DNA of 64,000 nucleotides from Allodiplogaster sudhausi (taxonomy: Eukaryota > Nematoda > Chromadorea > Rhabditida > Diplogasteridae): NCBI GenBank assembly GCA_945643635.1, contig CALZFC010000349.1, positions 1,993,501 to 2,057,500 of the forward strand, in the 5' to 3' direction. This document shows positions 22,600 to 33,573 of the stretch, one piece after another (position 1 is the stretch's first letter; each line of letters begins with the position of its first letter). The notes beneath the pieces are model-generated. The model worked only from the letters and a program-made list of their open reading frames with translations. It was not told the DNA's origin and made no database searches. The translations under genes and the position numbers were made by a program.

Positions 22600-23360
22600 G
22601 GCCAAGTCTGTCGGAATCACCACTGCGACGCCCCTCGCCATGGGTCAAATAATATTTCTAACAATAAAACATCATGCCTCGTTCAATTACTATTAATTGG
22701 TCGAGCACCAAGAACATCAAAAAAATACTCACTTTATCGTCAAAATCTACAGGACTGGTCATTGTAGAATGTCAAAAGAATGAAAAACGTACAACTTCGC
22801 CCAGTATAATCTCGTTATTTGACATAAACAGTAGCCATACATACATATTTGTAGAACCGATTCTTAGGAATGCAGATATTCAATACAATTATACAACTGA
22901 ATAAAAACAAAGCATATATGGTTCACCGTTACCTGCAAGTGATTGTGGATATGGTTCACGGTTTTAGTATTACTGATAGAGGACTCTCTATGTAGAGAAA
23001 AATGACAGTGAAAGTATGTACATACATATGTATGAATAATCCGTATTGATTCCTGTAACAGCGGATACAGTATAATATTTAGTACATTATCTTTGATTTT
23101 AAATATGTTTCTGTCTTGGTGAGCAATAAACAACATTTTGTTCATTTGTCTAGTCTAGCAGTTGTAATCATTCAAATCACAACTGGCATACAAAATGAAG
23201 AAAAAAAACTATAACAAATACGGTTGACAAAAATACCAGAAATTGCCATGAGGAATGTGTCAGCATGCCAGCAGCAGGCGCGAATGAGAATGGAATGTAG
23301 CGGTAATTTGAAATCTCACATAATTTTTCGATAATCGTCCCTTTTTAATTGTTGCAGACG
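22600..23360. other. Intergenic region between D and E
   Basis: AT-rich, no supported exon. A partial promoter-cassette fragment (TTGTTCATTTGTCTAGTCTA, then GTTGTAATCATTC) lies at about 23135-23200 without a gene directly behind it. Confidence 0.45.
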
Positions 23361-23379
23361 AATGTTTAGTAGGAACATT

Positions 23380-23610
23380 TCATTCTGTACATTTGTCTAG
23401 TCCTTCTGTTGTGATCTTTCAAATCACCAAGCGTGGCATGGGCTATTAAAAAAAGAAGAAGCAAAAAGGACAAATAAAAAAGAAGAAACAAGGGGAAATA
23501 GGTATAGAAAAGAAGAAAAATAGATTAATGCTTATATAAAAGGCTATGATCGACCATTTTCACTCACTGTGGCCTCGAATTGTTCACAAATATACATATT
23601 TACAATTAAC
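23380..23610 (+). promoter_or_regulatory. Promoter cassette of gene E
   Basis: Best-preserved copy: TTCATTCTGTACATTTGTCT, GTTGTGATCTTTCAAATCAC, GCGTGGCATGGGC, an AAGAAG-rich run, AGATTAATGC, TATATAAAAGG at 23533-23543, then TTTTCACTCACTGTGGCCTC. The TATA-to-TCACT spacing of about 30 bp is what a TATA/initiator pair would show. Confidence 0.6.
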
Positions 23611-23769
23611 AATATGCGCCCTTAGAATATATGCTAAGTCTATATTGTAATGATTAGAATGTACATGCATTCTCCTTATTATTCAAATCCTGAAAATCTG
23701 TCAAAACTTAGAGAGAAAGAAGACACTCAAATATGTTTTCATTATGTACATATATACATAGGTATCAAA

Positions 23770-25932
23770 ATGGTATCTCTTCTCATTTTCTCCGCCCTCT
23801 GTCTATTGCGTTCCGACGCAGCTAATACAATTGACTACGATGGCTGCGCCAAAAGCGGAAAGGTTAGAATTTAAACATGATCAAATATCAGCCTCTTTCA
23901 TTATTCTACAGGAAATACATACTTTAAATTACTCCCTCGCATTGTACTTCTTTCAGTGCCTGCCGTCAGCTGTCGGATGCGAGGATGTAAGGGATGAGCA
24001 GGTTGTGATTCTCTCAACAAATAAAAATTTTTTAACTAAAATTTTTTAACTGCCCTTTGCAGTATTGCGCCTCAATATATAGACAAATGGCGGCTGGTGA
24101 TCCCAACAGAGCGGCAGCGGCTGGCGAAGCTTCCATAAATCGGTTTGAGCAATGCGTCGGCAAGCCAGGATCGGTAATAGTTTAGATCTTGTTTCATAAT
24201 CACGACATTTGATAGCAGTTTCCTTATCTTATTTTATAGGGGACGGCCGACGAGAGCTTTATTGATCCAGCTGTAGCAAACTGTCCGAAACGCTGCGGAC
24301 TGTGCTGCATGACACCCGCATACATGTATACGTGCACGTCATGCGAAAATCCAAGTTGTTGACTTTTCATTATTCGCAGAATCTTCCTTGCCCACTCATA
24401 GTGAAACTATTTTCATTTTAATCTGTCTTCCAGAAACTGCCGTAAATTGCGATACGATAGAACTAAAATATTGCAAGGACCCTGCCTATAGAGAGGTTAT
24501 TATATTTATTAATTCGTTAGGGTTAATGCAAAATTAAGGATACATTCCTGTTTGTTTTGTCAGAAATGAAAACATTTTGAGATTTCGCACACAACACCAT
24601 AATGCTTCGAATATATTTTTGTAAACGGGTTAGGTAAAATTCGCTAGAAATTCGATTCATCACTTCACTTACCGTATTTTCTCTATTAGTACCCCCCCCT
24701 TTATTAGAACCCCCCCCTAATAGTACCCCCCTCTGAAAAAGCCATTGAAAAATAGAACCCCTCCCTCTAGTAGAACCCCCCTCCAATAGTGCCCCCCCCT
24801 AACAGCCTAATATCTCAGCTCGAGACGTATCTCGAATGGATCCTGGAGGCATGGGATGCTCTCCCCAATGATAAAATGGCTATTCCAGTGATGATTCCTA
24901 TGAATTCGAGCTATGATTCTTCTTTTTTTTTAGAAGAAAATGTTGTTATCAAACTTTTAGTGGCTCACATTGAAAAATAGTACCCCTCCCTCTAATAGAA
25001 CCCCTCCCTCTAATAGTGCCCCCCTCTCGCAAGGGTATTGAAAAATAGAACCCCGGGTGGTACTAATAAAGAAAATACGGTATATGTAGAAGCCTAATCA
25101 ACCTTTCATCAGGCGATGATGAAAGCCTGCCCGAAGACGTGCGGCCTATGCTCGGCAGATAACGATACGTCCGCAACACCCTGCGATCAAGCATTGTGCG
25201 AATTTATGGTTAGAATGCCTCCTGAACAAAAACCAAACAAGACATTCGATTTTCAGGCAAATGCAGCGGAAATCTGCCGGAAAACTTGTAACAAGTGTTC
25301 GTCGGGTTCGTTTGCTGAAAAAATCATCGATTGCAAAATTCGTTTTATTTCTTTTGTAGCGATCCTTGTTTCATTAATAAACAAATTTGACCTAATTGAT
25401 TTGATACTGTCCTCGCTTTACCTTAAAGGAGGTCGATCACCGAGAAATATTTAATGCAGCTTCGAATTGCCGCGTCTGCCCTGTGATTCCTCACTCTCAT
25501 TCTCTCGTGCTATTTCGCACAAACCCGCTGCGTGAAAATAGCACGCGCGAATGAGATTGCGAAGGGCAGCGGCAATTTGAAATATCACATAATTTTTCGG
25601 TGATTGTCCTCCTTTAAGGTATCGCGACCACGACCAAGCCATCGGCAGTAGTTCCACCGACTCAATGCCAGGATCAGCATCCAAAGTAATTTTTTTTGCT
25701 GTTTTGACGAAGTGATTGTTTTCAGTTAGGAATGTTCAAAAGACTTCTAATTACTTCATAATTTTCAGCAGATTTGTACAATCAGATCCAGATCAAATCT
25801 TCGCTGCCTCCATGCCATCTTTACCCTTTCAGTTGCTATTGGTGGAACCAAAATGGCTTCTGCTCGTCAAGCGGCTACACGCGTAAGGTCAAGAGACAGT
25901 ATTGCGCCAGGACATGCAATATATGTTCCTGA
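23770..25932 (+). CDS. Gene E: secreted multi-ShKT protein, paralogue of gene C (about 245 aa)
   Basis: Exons: 23770-23862, 23957-24001, 24063-24173, 24240-24354, 24434-24495, 25113-25208, 25257-25305, 25619-25685, 25833-25932; phases agree exon for exon with gene C. A signal peptide (MVSLLIFSALCLLRSDA) is followed by an ShKT-like unit with an Ala-rich insert ending NCPKRCGLC, then a canonical ShKT (NCDTIELKYC to ACPKTCGLC). A shortened third unit ends ICRKTCNKC, and the C-terminal canonical ShKT ends YCARTCNICS. Unlike gene C the third unit keeps the cysteine before RKTC. Exon-intron structure is identical to C, so the two arose by tandem duplication including the promoter. AATAAA near 26022. 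MITE copy 3 lies in the intron before 25113 and an F2 element in the intron before 25619. Confidence 0.82.
24672..25080. mobile_element. TA-flanked MITE, copy 3 (about 409 bp)
   Basis: Same CCGTATTTTCTCTATTAGT terminal repeat and TA flanks as copy 2, with C-rich subterminal repeats. It is in intron 5 of gene E, whereas copy 2 is in intron 1 of gene C, so the insertions are independent and postdate the C/E duplication. Confidence 0.88.
25425..25617. mobile_element. F2 element (complete-looking) in gene E
   Basis: AAAGGAGGTCGATCACCGAG at the left and CGGTGATTGTCCTCCTTT at the right form the inverted ends. The core carries GAATTGCCGC, TCTCATTCTCTCGTGC and CACGCGCGAATGAGA in mirror arrangement. 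Possible TTAA target duplication. Its right end abuts the AG acceptor of the exon at 25619. Confidence 0.7.
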
Positions 25933-26149
25933 GTCTGCAAGCGTCGTCTCCAATGCCATTCCCATTAAATGAACCTTTGTATTATCAATACAGCACTTCT
26001 GACTTGATATTTGTGTGGAATAATAAACTGTGTAGATCGTTTCATGATATCACCTTAATAATGATAAATTGGGTTGCTGCGCCATTGTCTGCGATGATAG
26101 CATTACTCACCGTTACAGCATGTTTTATCGCCGAAAATGAATTATGTAA

Positions 26150-27120
26150 TTCAGGCAAGAACTGCTGCGTTCACACTGGAAGTTGGCACTCTAGGTCCGG
26201 TATGCTCTTTCGCAGGTCCCAGAAACACTATGCTTGCAAATGGCAGGCGTGAACAAGAGTATATCACTTATTTATTTATTTTGGTGTATTTTTATTTTAG
26301 TGTATTTTAGGTAGCGGTATTTTGACATCTCGCATTATTTTTGTTGTACTTTAATTGTTGTTGTAGACGTATATTTTATGACGAAAATTTCATTTTGTCC
26401 ATTTGTCTAGTCCTTCTCTTGTGATAATTGATGTTATAATGGTTCACTTATGCGGATAGAGGAGAATTCAAACAAAATTCGACAAATGACTGAAATTGGA
26501 ATGTACGCTTGTTGAACAGCTCCTCTTGCCTCCGCGTACAAAGCAGCCCGAAGCAAGTGGCGCGTGATGCCTCCAGAAGTGGCGGCTGACAATGAGCACC
26601 ATCGCTGAAGCACCTGGAATACATCATACAATGGTGATTTGTGAAGCAAATGTCTCAAAACAACCGTTGAATGAATATAAATTAATTTTCGAGAGAATTA
26701 TTCAGTTTTATTTATTTCTTAAAATTGTCTTTGGCCTTCAGATTTCAGGAATGAATTTACATAGTTTACATAGTTTATAAAGTTGCCAAACTATTCCTGG
26801 AAAATAAAAAAAAATTGGTTTGCTACGTCATTCATGGTCCAAGATAATGAAACGACTCAACTTTACAACAAGGAGATTTCATTTCGGGCTAGTGCAAAAT
26901 TTCACTTTCTATAGGAGAACGATGGCGAAAAATAATTAATGCAATATCCAATTTGCCGCCTTCACCCTGGCACTAGGCACTCTCATTCTCGCGTGCTATT
27001 TCACAGGCCGCACAAAAGCCGCAGCGATAAAATAGGACACACGCGAATGAGAGTGCTAATGGTAGCGGCAATTTAAATTCTCACACATTTTTTCAGTTAT
27101 TGCATTCCTTTAAACTTGCC
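26150..27120. other. Repeat-rich region with two more F2 copies
   Basis: A partial F2 copy lies at about 26150-26260 (GCTCTTTCGCAGGTCCCAG) and a full-length one at about 26915-27120 with CTCTCATTCTCGCGTGC and a CACGCGAATGAGAG mirror. A promoter-cassette fragment is at about 26380-26430. No supported coding exon. Confidence 0.5.
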
Positions 27121-27138
27121 TACCGTGAACAGCACATT

Positions 27139-27590
27139 TCAGCACAGGAGGACAGCTCGGCGACTTGGCGACGACGTTAATCTGAGAATCACTTCTTGGT
27201 CGTTGTTCTCCATTTGGAGTTCAGTTATGCGCCCAGTCGGTGCCACGAGTAATACGTTGTACTGTGGCAGTGGTCGTGCATAATCCGTTCTGTTGCGCAG
27301 AAAGAAGCTGAAAAAGAGCAGATCTTAAGATTGGGGCCTCGGATAAAAGGGTGTAAATAGTGAAGAGTACCAACCAACAAAAAAAGGATCGACTTACATA
27401 ATGAGCTGCTCATGCTGATAGTGCGTCAGTCTGGCCCATTCGCATCCCGTTGGCGGTGCCGGAATGTCGACTTGATTCATCTGCCATTCCCCGTTCCTGT
27501 CACGACGAAAAGCGCGAGACCAATAGCCATGATATCCATTATAGTCAACGACTATTGCGATCTCCCGTATGCCTCGGTTAATTGCCTCGC
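27139..27590 (-). CDS. Gene K: partial two-exon gene, unknown
   Basis: Minus-strand exons: an upstream one ending at the donor at 27398 (about 27590-27398) and a terminal one 27289-27139. The junction phase (2) fits. The upstream exon reads IAIVVDYNGYHGYWSRAF, then VDIPAPPTGCEW. The last exon runs TDYARPLPQYNVLLVAPTGR to a stop. The motif IPAPPT resembles the start of gene A's final exon (VPPAPPTEVD), hinting at a distant relation or a shared tail. No 5' start is seen; upstream stops mean an earlier exon or truncation. No family recognised. Confidence 0.4.
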
Positions 27591-27604
27591 CAGCTCATTA
27601 TTCC

Positions 27605-27905
27605 TATCGGGGTCATCCCTGGATTTGCTACAATATGAACCTCTTTTAATGGAATTCTATGCATACGATCTTTTGTTATAAGCCATAAGAGTAGGATTGC
27701 AAGGCCTTATGGAAAAACTGTAGAAAAAAGGATTGGAACATTCTAATTCGAATTTGGAATATTCTAATTCGAATAACCTAAATTCTTGGGCAAAATGATA
27801 GCGACGCTACTTTTATGATTTACCACTTTTATGATTTATAACAAAAGATCGTATGCATGGAATTCCATTGAAAGGGTTTCATTTTGTACCAAATTTCATC
27901 CTCTT
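27605..27905. repeat. Small foldback repeat
   Basis: ATGCATACGATCTTTTGTTAT near 27658 is mirrored by ATAACAAAAGATCGTATGCAT near 27838. Flanking matches extend the arms to about 60-75 bp. The centre contains two copies of AATATTCTAATTCGAAT. Confidence 0.65.
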
Positions 27906-27909
27906 TCGT

Positions 27910-30720
27910 ATGATGTATGTTTCGACATTCGAAAATGTTTTTAAAGTAGTTTTTTAAGCCTTCTAATTGTACAGAACGAAATTTCCCATATAAATTGAAA
28001 CTTTTCAATAAAAGTATGCATGTTACATTTGAAGATCTCCGTGAGAGCTCTTAGATGATATATTTATGGTTTTCTAATATTGACATTGATCGATGAATGC
28101 GCATGCGCGGTGCCTCGGCGGCCGAAAAATGCGCCATTTTGACCGACTCGCGCGCTTCAAGTCAAAATGTTGTAAAATTGGGGACCGGATTTCTGAATGA
28201 AATGTATCTAAATAGGGGTAACAAAAAGGTCGCTGTTTCACGTGGTGCTTTCAGCTTTTTGACATGGGGGGTTTTTATGCCCCAAACGCACCACTCGAAA
28301 TATTAAAATGCCAAAATGAGGCCTTTAATGAAATATTTTTTTAAAGTGATTAACACGAGTTTTGTGCGCCTTTCAATTTGGAATTGAATAAACAGTTCAA
28401 AATTAATACATCTCAACAACGAACAAAGTTATGATCATTTGAGTTTTTTCGGGTTTTCGGTGCATATCCATGGTGAAATAACAGAAAAAACTTTTGGAAC
28501 AATTTTTTTGGGATCTCTATAGGGTGCTACATAAGCCATTAGAAGGAATAAAAAATCAAAAAATAATTTTGTTCCCGACATGCCCGTGCTCGAGTCTCTC
28601 AGATTGGCTCTCTTAACAAGCACCTAGAACTTCAGCACTGTTCACATTCTTGTATTCTGTAATTTAGTGTGAGACATCTCCTAAAACTCGGTGATTATCT
28701 TATTCTCGAAAACAGCCTAGTTCTTTTTTAACGGTCATTTCAGCTTCTTTTTAAAATCCGACTGTACATGTTTATTCAGCATGCCCAAATCCACCCTAAA
28801 AAGTCCAGGAAACTGCGTAAAAGTGCGGCTTAATGTTGCTCAGTTCATATATGAAATTATTTATATTCTTCAAATTAATGTATCTATGTACCTAATTAAA
28901 ACCAATAAAGTAGCTAACGATCTGATGTCTACGGATCGGTTCGTCGCTCCGCCAACAGATGGCCGCGTCGGAGACGGCGATGATTTCAATAACGCGAACG
29001 TTCTCGAAGCGAGCGATCGGTTGAAGCGAGCGCACCGAATGAAACGACGGCATCGCACGCGATTCTAGAAGTGGACATGGCCATAAAACACGAATTTTGG
29101 AGTTCCTGCACTCTTTGCTGGCCGAATTTCAGAGAAAAATGCACAGGTCACAAAAGAATTTCCACAGTGAGTATCAATTCATTAAATTAATTGTCAAAGC
29201 GGGAATTAGATCCGATGAGTACAACAACAACAACAGTAACAAAAAAAAAACGCCAGCAATTGTTCTTTAGATGCAAGAATAACGTTAGAACTCCTACGAA
29301 TATGGAGCAGCAGAGCATAAATGCTACGTACTCTGTCTAATTCTCGTCGTCATGGATAAGATGCAAGAGAGCGAAGTGCAAATGTCTAATTAGGTGAAGT
29401 ATCAAAGAGGGTGCTGAGAGGGTGGATAGTTAGCCTGGTAGAAAGGTGTGTCAGATATGCAGAAATCTCGTCTGCATAGTTCGTACATAGTTACCTCCTT
29501 GCCTCAGAGGATTCACACCTTATTAAATATAAATCAATAGGCTTGGTTACAACGAATATCCCTGCACGCGCACAATCAAATCTTCGAACTCCTTTTCAAA
29601 AAAAGTGGTACACAAAAGTCTATTTGATTCTCTCGCAAATCGCGTCATATGTTATGGACATGTTGGGATAATTTTCTAATTTGTATATACATACTATCTC
29701 TCCTTCTAGCTTTCTGTCAATCTATCGTCCTGTCAATCCGTCTCTCTCTCTCGCTCTCTCTTTCTCTCTTTCTCTTCCTCTCTCTCTCTTTCTCTGTTGC
29801 TCCCTACTCTTTGTCTCTTCTCAATTCTGAATTCTCCCTGCTCCTCCTTCTGACCACATCATTCAAATCGCGATGAGACAACCGAAGGCAAAAAAGCACA
29901 ACGTCAAAGAAAAAAAACATAAACGTAGCGATTGTGAACTGTATAGTGTGGAGAACGATGGAATGGCTTGTTGTTAATGATAGTGCTATGCTATCACACA
30001 TTGTAATTTGTTGTTGTATTGATGTCTTGTATCTCTCATCTCTCAATCCTTTCAAGAGTCACGAAGTATTGTTAACCCCACGGTATAGTGTTTACCTCGT
30101 GATTCGACAAAAAGGATTGACTGAGATCGAGAGCTCCCAAAAGATTAATGACACTAACACAGACGAGTGCTTGGAAGCAACTGCAAGTGGGGAGATTAAT
30201 GACAAAATGACAGTCACCTCACGCGAGTGGGTGACAGCGAGAGTTCCTAAAGATTAATGACAAAAGCGTCTTAACCCAAGCTATTGTCTAAACATTTACC
30301 AGCTTATATGCACTGCAACCTCCACAGCAGATCAATTGGCTGGCTGCCACGACATCTTCCCGAGCGGCGCACACCCTCGCGATCCTTCCTTCCTCTCATA
30401 ATGAAGCCAGAATGATGTGGATGGAGACGGGAGGTGAGATGGTGCTTGCAACTATATACTTGATTACATGTACATATGTACGTATTTATGTATGCGAGTT
30501 TGTTTTACTTGTATTTTAAATGTAATTGTTCATAGTTGCCATAGAGCGATTTGATACGTAGAATTCTAAAACTTTCTCTCACTTTACATATGTATGTATA
30601 TAAATTTTTGTTCATCATTTATGTTTGTGTGGATAGATGACTAGAAGAGCAGCGCAAGATGATACCTCCCTGTCTCTGCAGCAATCGTAGAATTAGCCAC
30701 AGAAATGATCGCGCTCTAGC
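27910..30720. other. Gene-poor region
   Basis: No supported exon chain. A basic single-exon frame at 28781-29068 lacks any corroboration. A terminus of the 13.4-kb foldback family (GATTCTCTCGCAAATCGCGTC) is at about 29629-29649, followed by a CT-rich microsatellite at about 29735-29800. About 30340-30420 is a diverged direct repeat of about 32110-32220 (CATCTTCCCGAGCGGC / CATCCTCCCGAGCGGC). Confidence 0.5.
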
Positions 30721-30776
30721 CCCATCAACAATCTCTCTCCCTCACTTGTCTACTCGCTGGAAGCCTTTTTGCGACG

Positions 30777-31000
30777 CTATACTCTCTGTCTGTTTTTGCT
30801 GTCGAGATACTCTCCGAACAGACGCTCTCTAATATTTTTGCGCGATGCCTCCATCTTTGACCGACGGAATGCCTTCTCGGCCTCAGAGAAACCCTTGGAG
30901 AGTCCGCCTGCAAAATGAGCCGAGCGGAGAGCGGCCTTTAGAGCGCTCTTCACATCCGGGAACGCAGGCACAGCCGATGCGGTCGGGGATGCGTCGGCTT
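30777..31000 (-). pseudogene. Mirrored N-terminal exon of eS12 fused to new sequence
   Basis: The minus strand reads FPDVKSALKAALRSAHFAGG, then AEKAFRR, as in the eS12 exon at 32600-32735. Where the true gene has its GTCAGT donor, this copy reads GTCAAAG and the frame runs on into SKMEASRKNIRERLFGEYL and a stop at 30777. The remaining eS12 exons are absent. It may be a dead fragment or, if transcribed, encode a short chimeric peptide. Confidence 0.72.
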
Positions 31001-31097
31001 GATGTAAACAAGATACAATTGATTGATTGAGTTATCAATCTATCTATGTAATTAATTAATTAAACAATTATTTACTAATTTATTGTACTAATTTATT
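30861..31097. repeat. Left arm of inverted duplication 2
   Basis: Near-perfect reverse complement of 32500-32736; coordinates sum to 63597 at three checked points. It includes the eS12 exon and about 100 bp of AT-rich intron upstream of it. Arms are about 237 bp with a 1.4 kb spacer. Confidence 0.88.
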
Positions 31098-31110
31098 TTC
31101 AATTTTTTTT

Positions 31111-31588
31111 ATAGAATTTAACGTTTGAGGGAGCTCAGAAAACATGTTTCACATTTTCCACCAACCAAACCTATACAGCTGTATAGAGCTTGAAAAGAGC
31201 TTTCGAACGGACTATTGGGTTTAGGAAACTTAGGTTGCGCTGAAGTTTCCTGATCGATTAGCTCTGAGCGGCAGTGCAAAACAGCACTTCATAATCATTT
31301 TCGCACATCCGAACATACACCATAAGAAAGAGCGTGAAATTTGCTACAAGCTGAACCCCTTTCAATTATCTTTAAAGTCGACAATGTTTTGTTATCATCA
31401 ATAAATGTTATACCGATAGTGAGCACGGACTCAGGGATAATCGATCAGGAAACTTCAGCGCATCCTCAGTTTCCTAAACTCAACAGTCCATTCGAAAGCT
31501 CTTTTCAAGCTCTATAGAGCTGTATAGGTTTGGTTGGTGGAAAATGAGAAACACGTTTTCTGAGCTCCCTCAAACGTTAAATTCTATA
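31111..31588. repeat. Foldback repeat inside the spacer of duplication 2
   Basis: 31111-31260 and 31438-31588 are diverged inverted arms of about 150 bp (ATAGAATTTAACGTTTGAGG mirrored by CCTCAAACGTTAAATTCTAT); coordinates sum to about 62699. No coding capacity. Probably a separate non-autonomous element. Confidence 0.85.
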
Positions 31589-32499
31589 AAAAATTAAAAT
31601 TAAACATTTTCAAGTTTTTCTTTTTTCGTTGTTTAGATCTCTTGGCTATTAAAATGCATATTTTCATTTCTATGTCTCAAAAACGTGCGGCGTCGTGACC
31701 TCCAACTCACCTCCCAGCGCGGCGAGCCTAATAATTCAAGACCTCATAGCGGACTAAAGAGACATTTTCTGATGACTAGACCACTTCCAATCGATTATTC
31801 ATACCAGAAAATACCTATAAGGAACTTTGGAATAAAATCCAAATCGATCGATTTTGGCCGGGTCCCGGGCAGTTTGATTCGCTTTGATTCTCTCGCAAAT
31901 CGCGTCATATGCATATACCATGTTTTAGTACGTGAGCGGATGCTTATTTCATTCGCTCATATATTAAATTATTTTTTGCCAATTATTTTGTTGTTTTATC
32001 ATCAATTCTCTAGGCCTTATGCTGTGTCATTTAATATCTCATGTCAATGCATCGTGATCCGCTAAAGGGGGCGGTGCCTCACAGCGTTGCCACACTGTAA
32101 ACATCTCAACGTTCACCCCTCAGTTGGCAGCCAAGACATCCTCCCGAGCGGCCCATACCCTTTCGGCTCCCTGGTCCTTTGAAGCTGAATCTGTTCACTG
32201 AGTCCAGAATGATGTGCCCTGGATGGGATGTGATACTTGTCCTCTTTAAAAAGCGATCCTCTCTTCTTCTCCTCTCATAATAAATCTTTCGGAGGTGCTT
32301 CAATGTTTCTCTCAGATCCTAGAGTGACCTTTCTGTGGTGTCTGAAGTGTAGCGATGGCGCCGGCAATGAAGCGTTCCTATGCGAAAGTTGCGAGCAGTG
32401 TCAAGAAGACTAGGCAGAAGGTTTCGCTGTCGCATCTCCTTTGTTATGAGCCTGGAAGTAGCTCTACCTGTAATAGGCACATTTTCATCGATGTTGATA
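31589..32499. other. Spacer with a foldback terminus; eS12 first exon not located
   Basis: 31840-31912 carries a terminus of the 13.4-kb foldback family (GGGTCCCGGGCAG, GATTCTCTCGCAAATCGCGTC). The eS12 gene needs a 5' exon ending in phase 1 somewhere upstream of 32600. A possible ATG at about 32355 has no matching donor that I can defend. Confidence 0.45.
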
Positions 32500-32736
32500 A
32501 ATAAATTAGTACAATAAATTAGTAAATAATTGTTTAATTAATTAATTACATAGATAGATTGATAACTCAATCAATCAATTGTATCTTGTTTACATCAAGC
32601 CGACGCATCCCCGACCGCATCGGCTGTGCCTGCGGTCCCGGATGTGAAGAGCGCTCTAAAGGCCGCTCTCCGCTCGGCTCATTTTGCAGGCGGACTCTCC
32701 AAGGGTTTCTCTGAGGCCGAGAAGGCATTCCGTCGG
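32500..32736. repeat. Right arm of inverted duplication 2
   Basis: Partner of 30861-31097. The homology stops exactly at the exon end (32735-32736), so the duplication breakpoint coincides with the eS12 splice donor. Confidence 0.88.
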
Positions 32737-33573
32737 TCAGTTGGCCTCAATATTGTTTCACTTCAACAGTTCCATACTGTTACAGTAGGGTGAATAGTAA
32801 TTTACTCACTAATTATTTGAGGATTTTGTTAGCTTTTGGACTTAGATGCATGAGTAATTGTATTGAACTTTTTCAAAAAAAAAATGAAACTTAAAAAAAA
32901 AATCTCTTCGCAGGCGCAAGGCGAAGTTCTGCGTCCTGGCCGAAAACTGCCAGGATCCAACGAACACGAGGCTGATGAAGGTGCTCTGCAAGATGCACTC
33001 CGTCCCACTCATGAAGGTCGCCGACAAGACGCTCCTTGGCGAGTGGTGCGGTCTCTGCCAGTACTACCCGGAGGACACGGACAGCAAGGTCTGTTCTGGA
33101 AACTAAGTAAACATCGAAGCCTTTATTTGTTATTGAAAATGCCGAGGTGGTGCCTGTAATAAGAGAATGCAAAGCAAGGTTCTTGTTAAAGGAGCTATCC
33201 GGGAATAAATAACATACGGTTTTTCTCTTCATAGGTGAATTCACTTTGGCCTAAAACATCGACCGCGAAAGTTTGAACGGTTTTGTTCAAATTTATAAGC
33301 AAGCGAAATTTGAGAGGACGCGGTAACTTTGTTCGCCTTCTTGTATACATGGTTCTTATTTTCAACCTTCTTTATTTTATTCAAAGTGCATATATATGTC
33401 AACAACATTGATGAAATTACTCTCTCCACCAGTGTCTACAGGATCTCCTAATGTAGGTTCTGCACGTCGTCGGTTGGGTCATCGATTGCCCGTGTGCCGT
33501 CGTCCGTGACTACGGCACGGACGAGCTGGCCAAGATCGTCCTGCAGCACCACTTTGACACGAAGAAGAAGTAA
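32600..33573 (+). CDS. RPS12: Ribosomal protein eS12 (40S subunit; 5' exon not found)
   Basis: Exons 32600-32735, 32914-33088 and 33456-33573; phases 2 and 0 agree. The protein has the eS12 core: SALKAALRSAHFAGGLSKGF, then KFCVLAENCQDPT, the signature LLGEWCGLC, VVGWVIDCPCAVVRDYG, and a lysine-rich end (DTKKK). The visible part is about 142 residues, near the family's usual 130-145, so the missing 5' exon need only hold the start codon and a few residues (it must end in phase 1). It is a structural protein of the small ribosomal subunit in the cytoplasm and the only housekeeping gene in the window. Confidence 0.9.

Noticed and set aside
18881..25932. Calling the ShKT genes toxins
   Set aside because: ShKT is named after a toxin, but the domain is common in ordinary secreted invertebrate proteins; nothing here shows toxicity.
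28781..29068. Basic 95-codon frame on plus
   Set aside because: Arg-rich composition arises from a CG-rich patch read in several frames (a similar-length frame exists on minus); no supporting signal.
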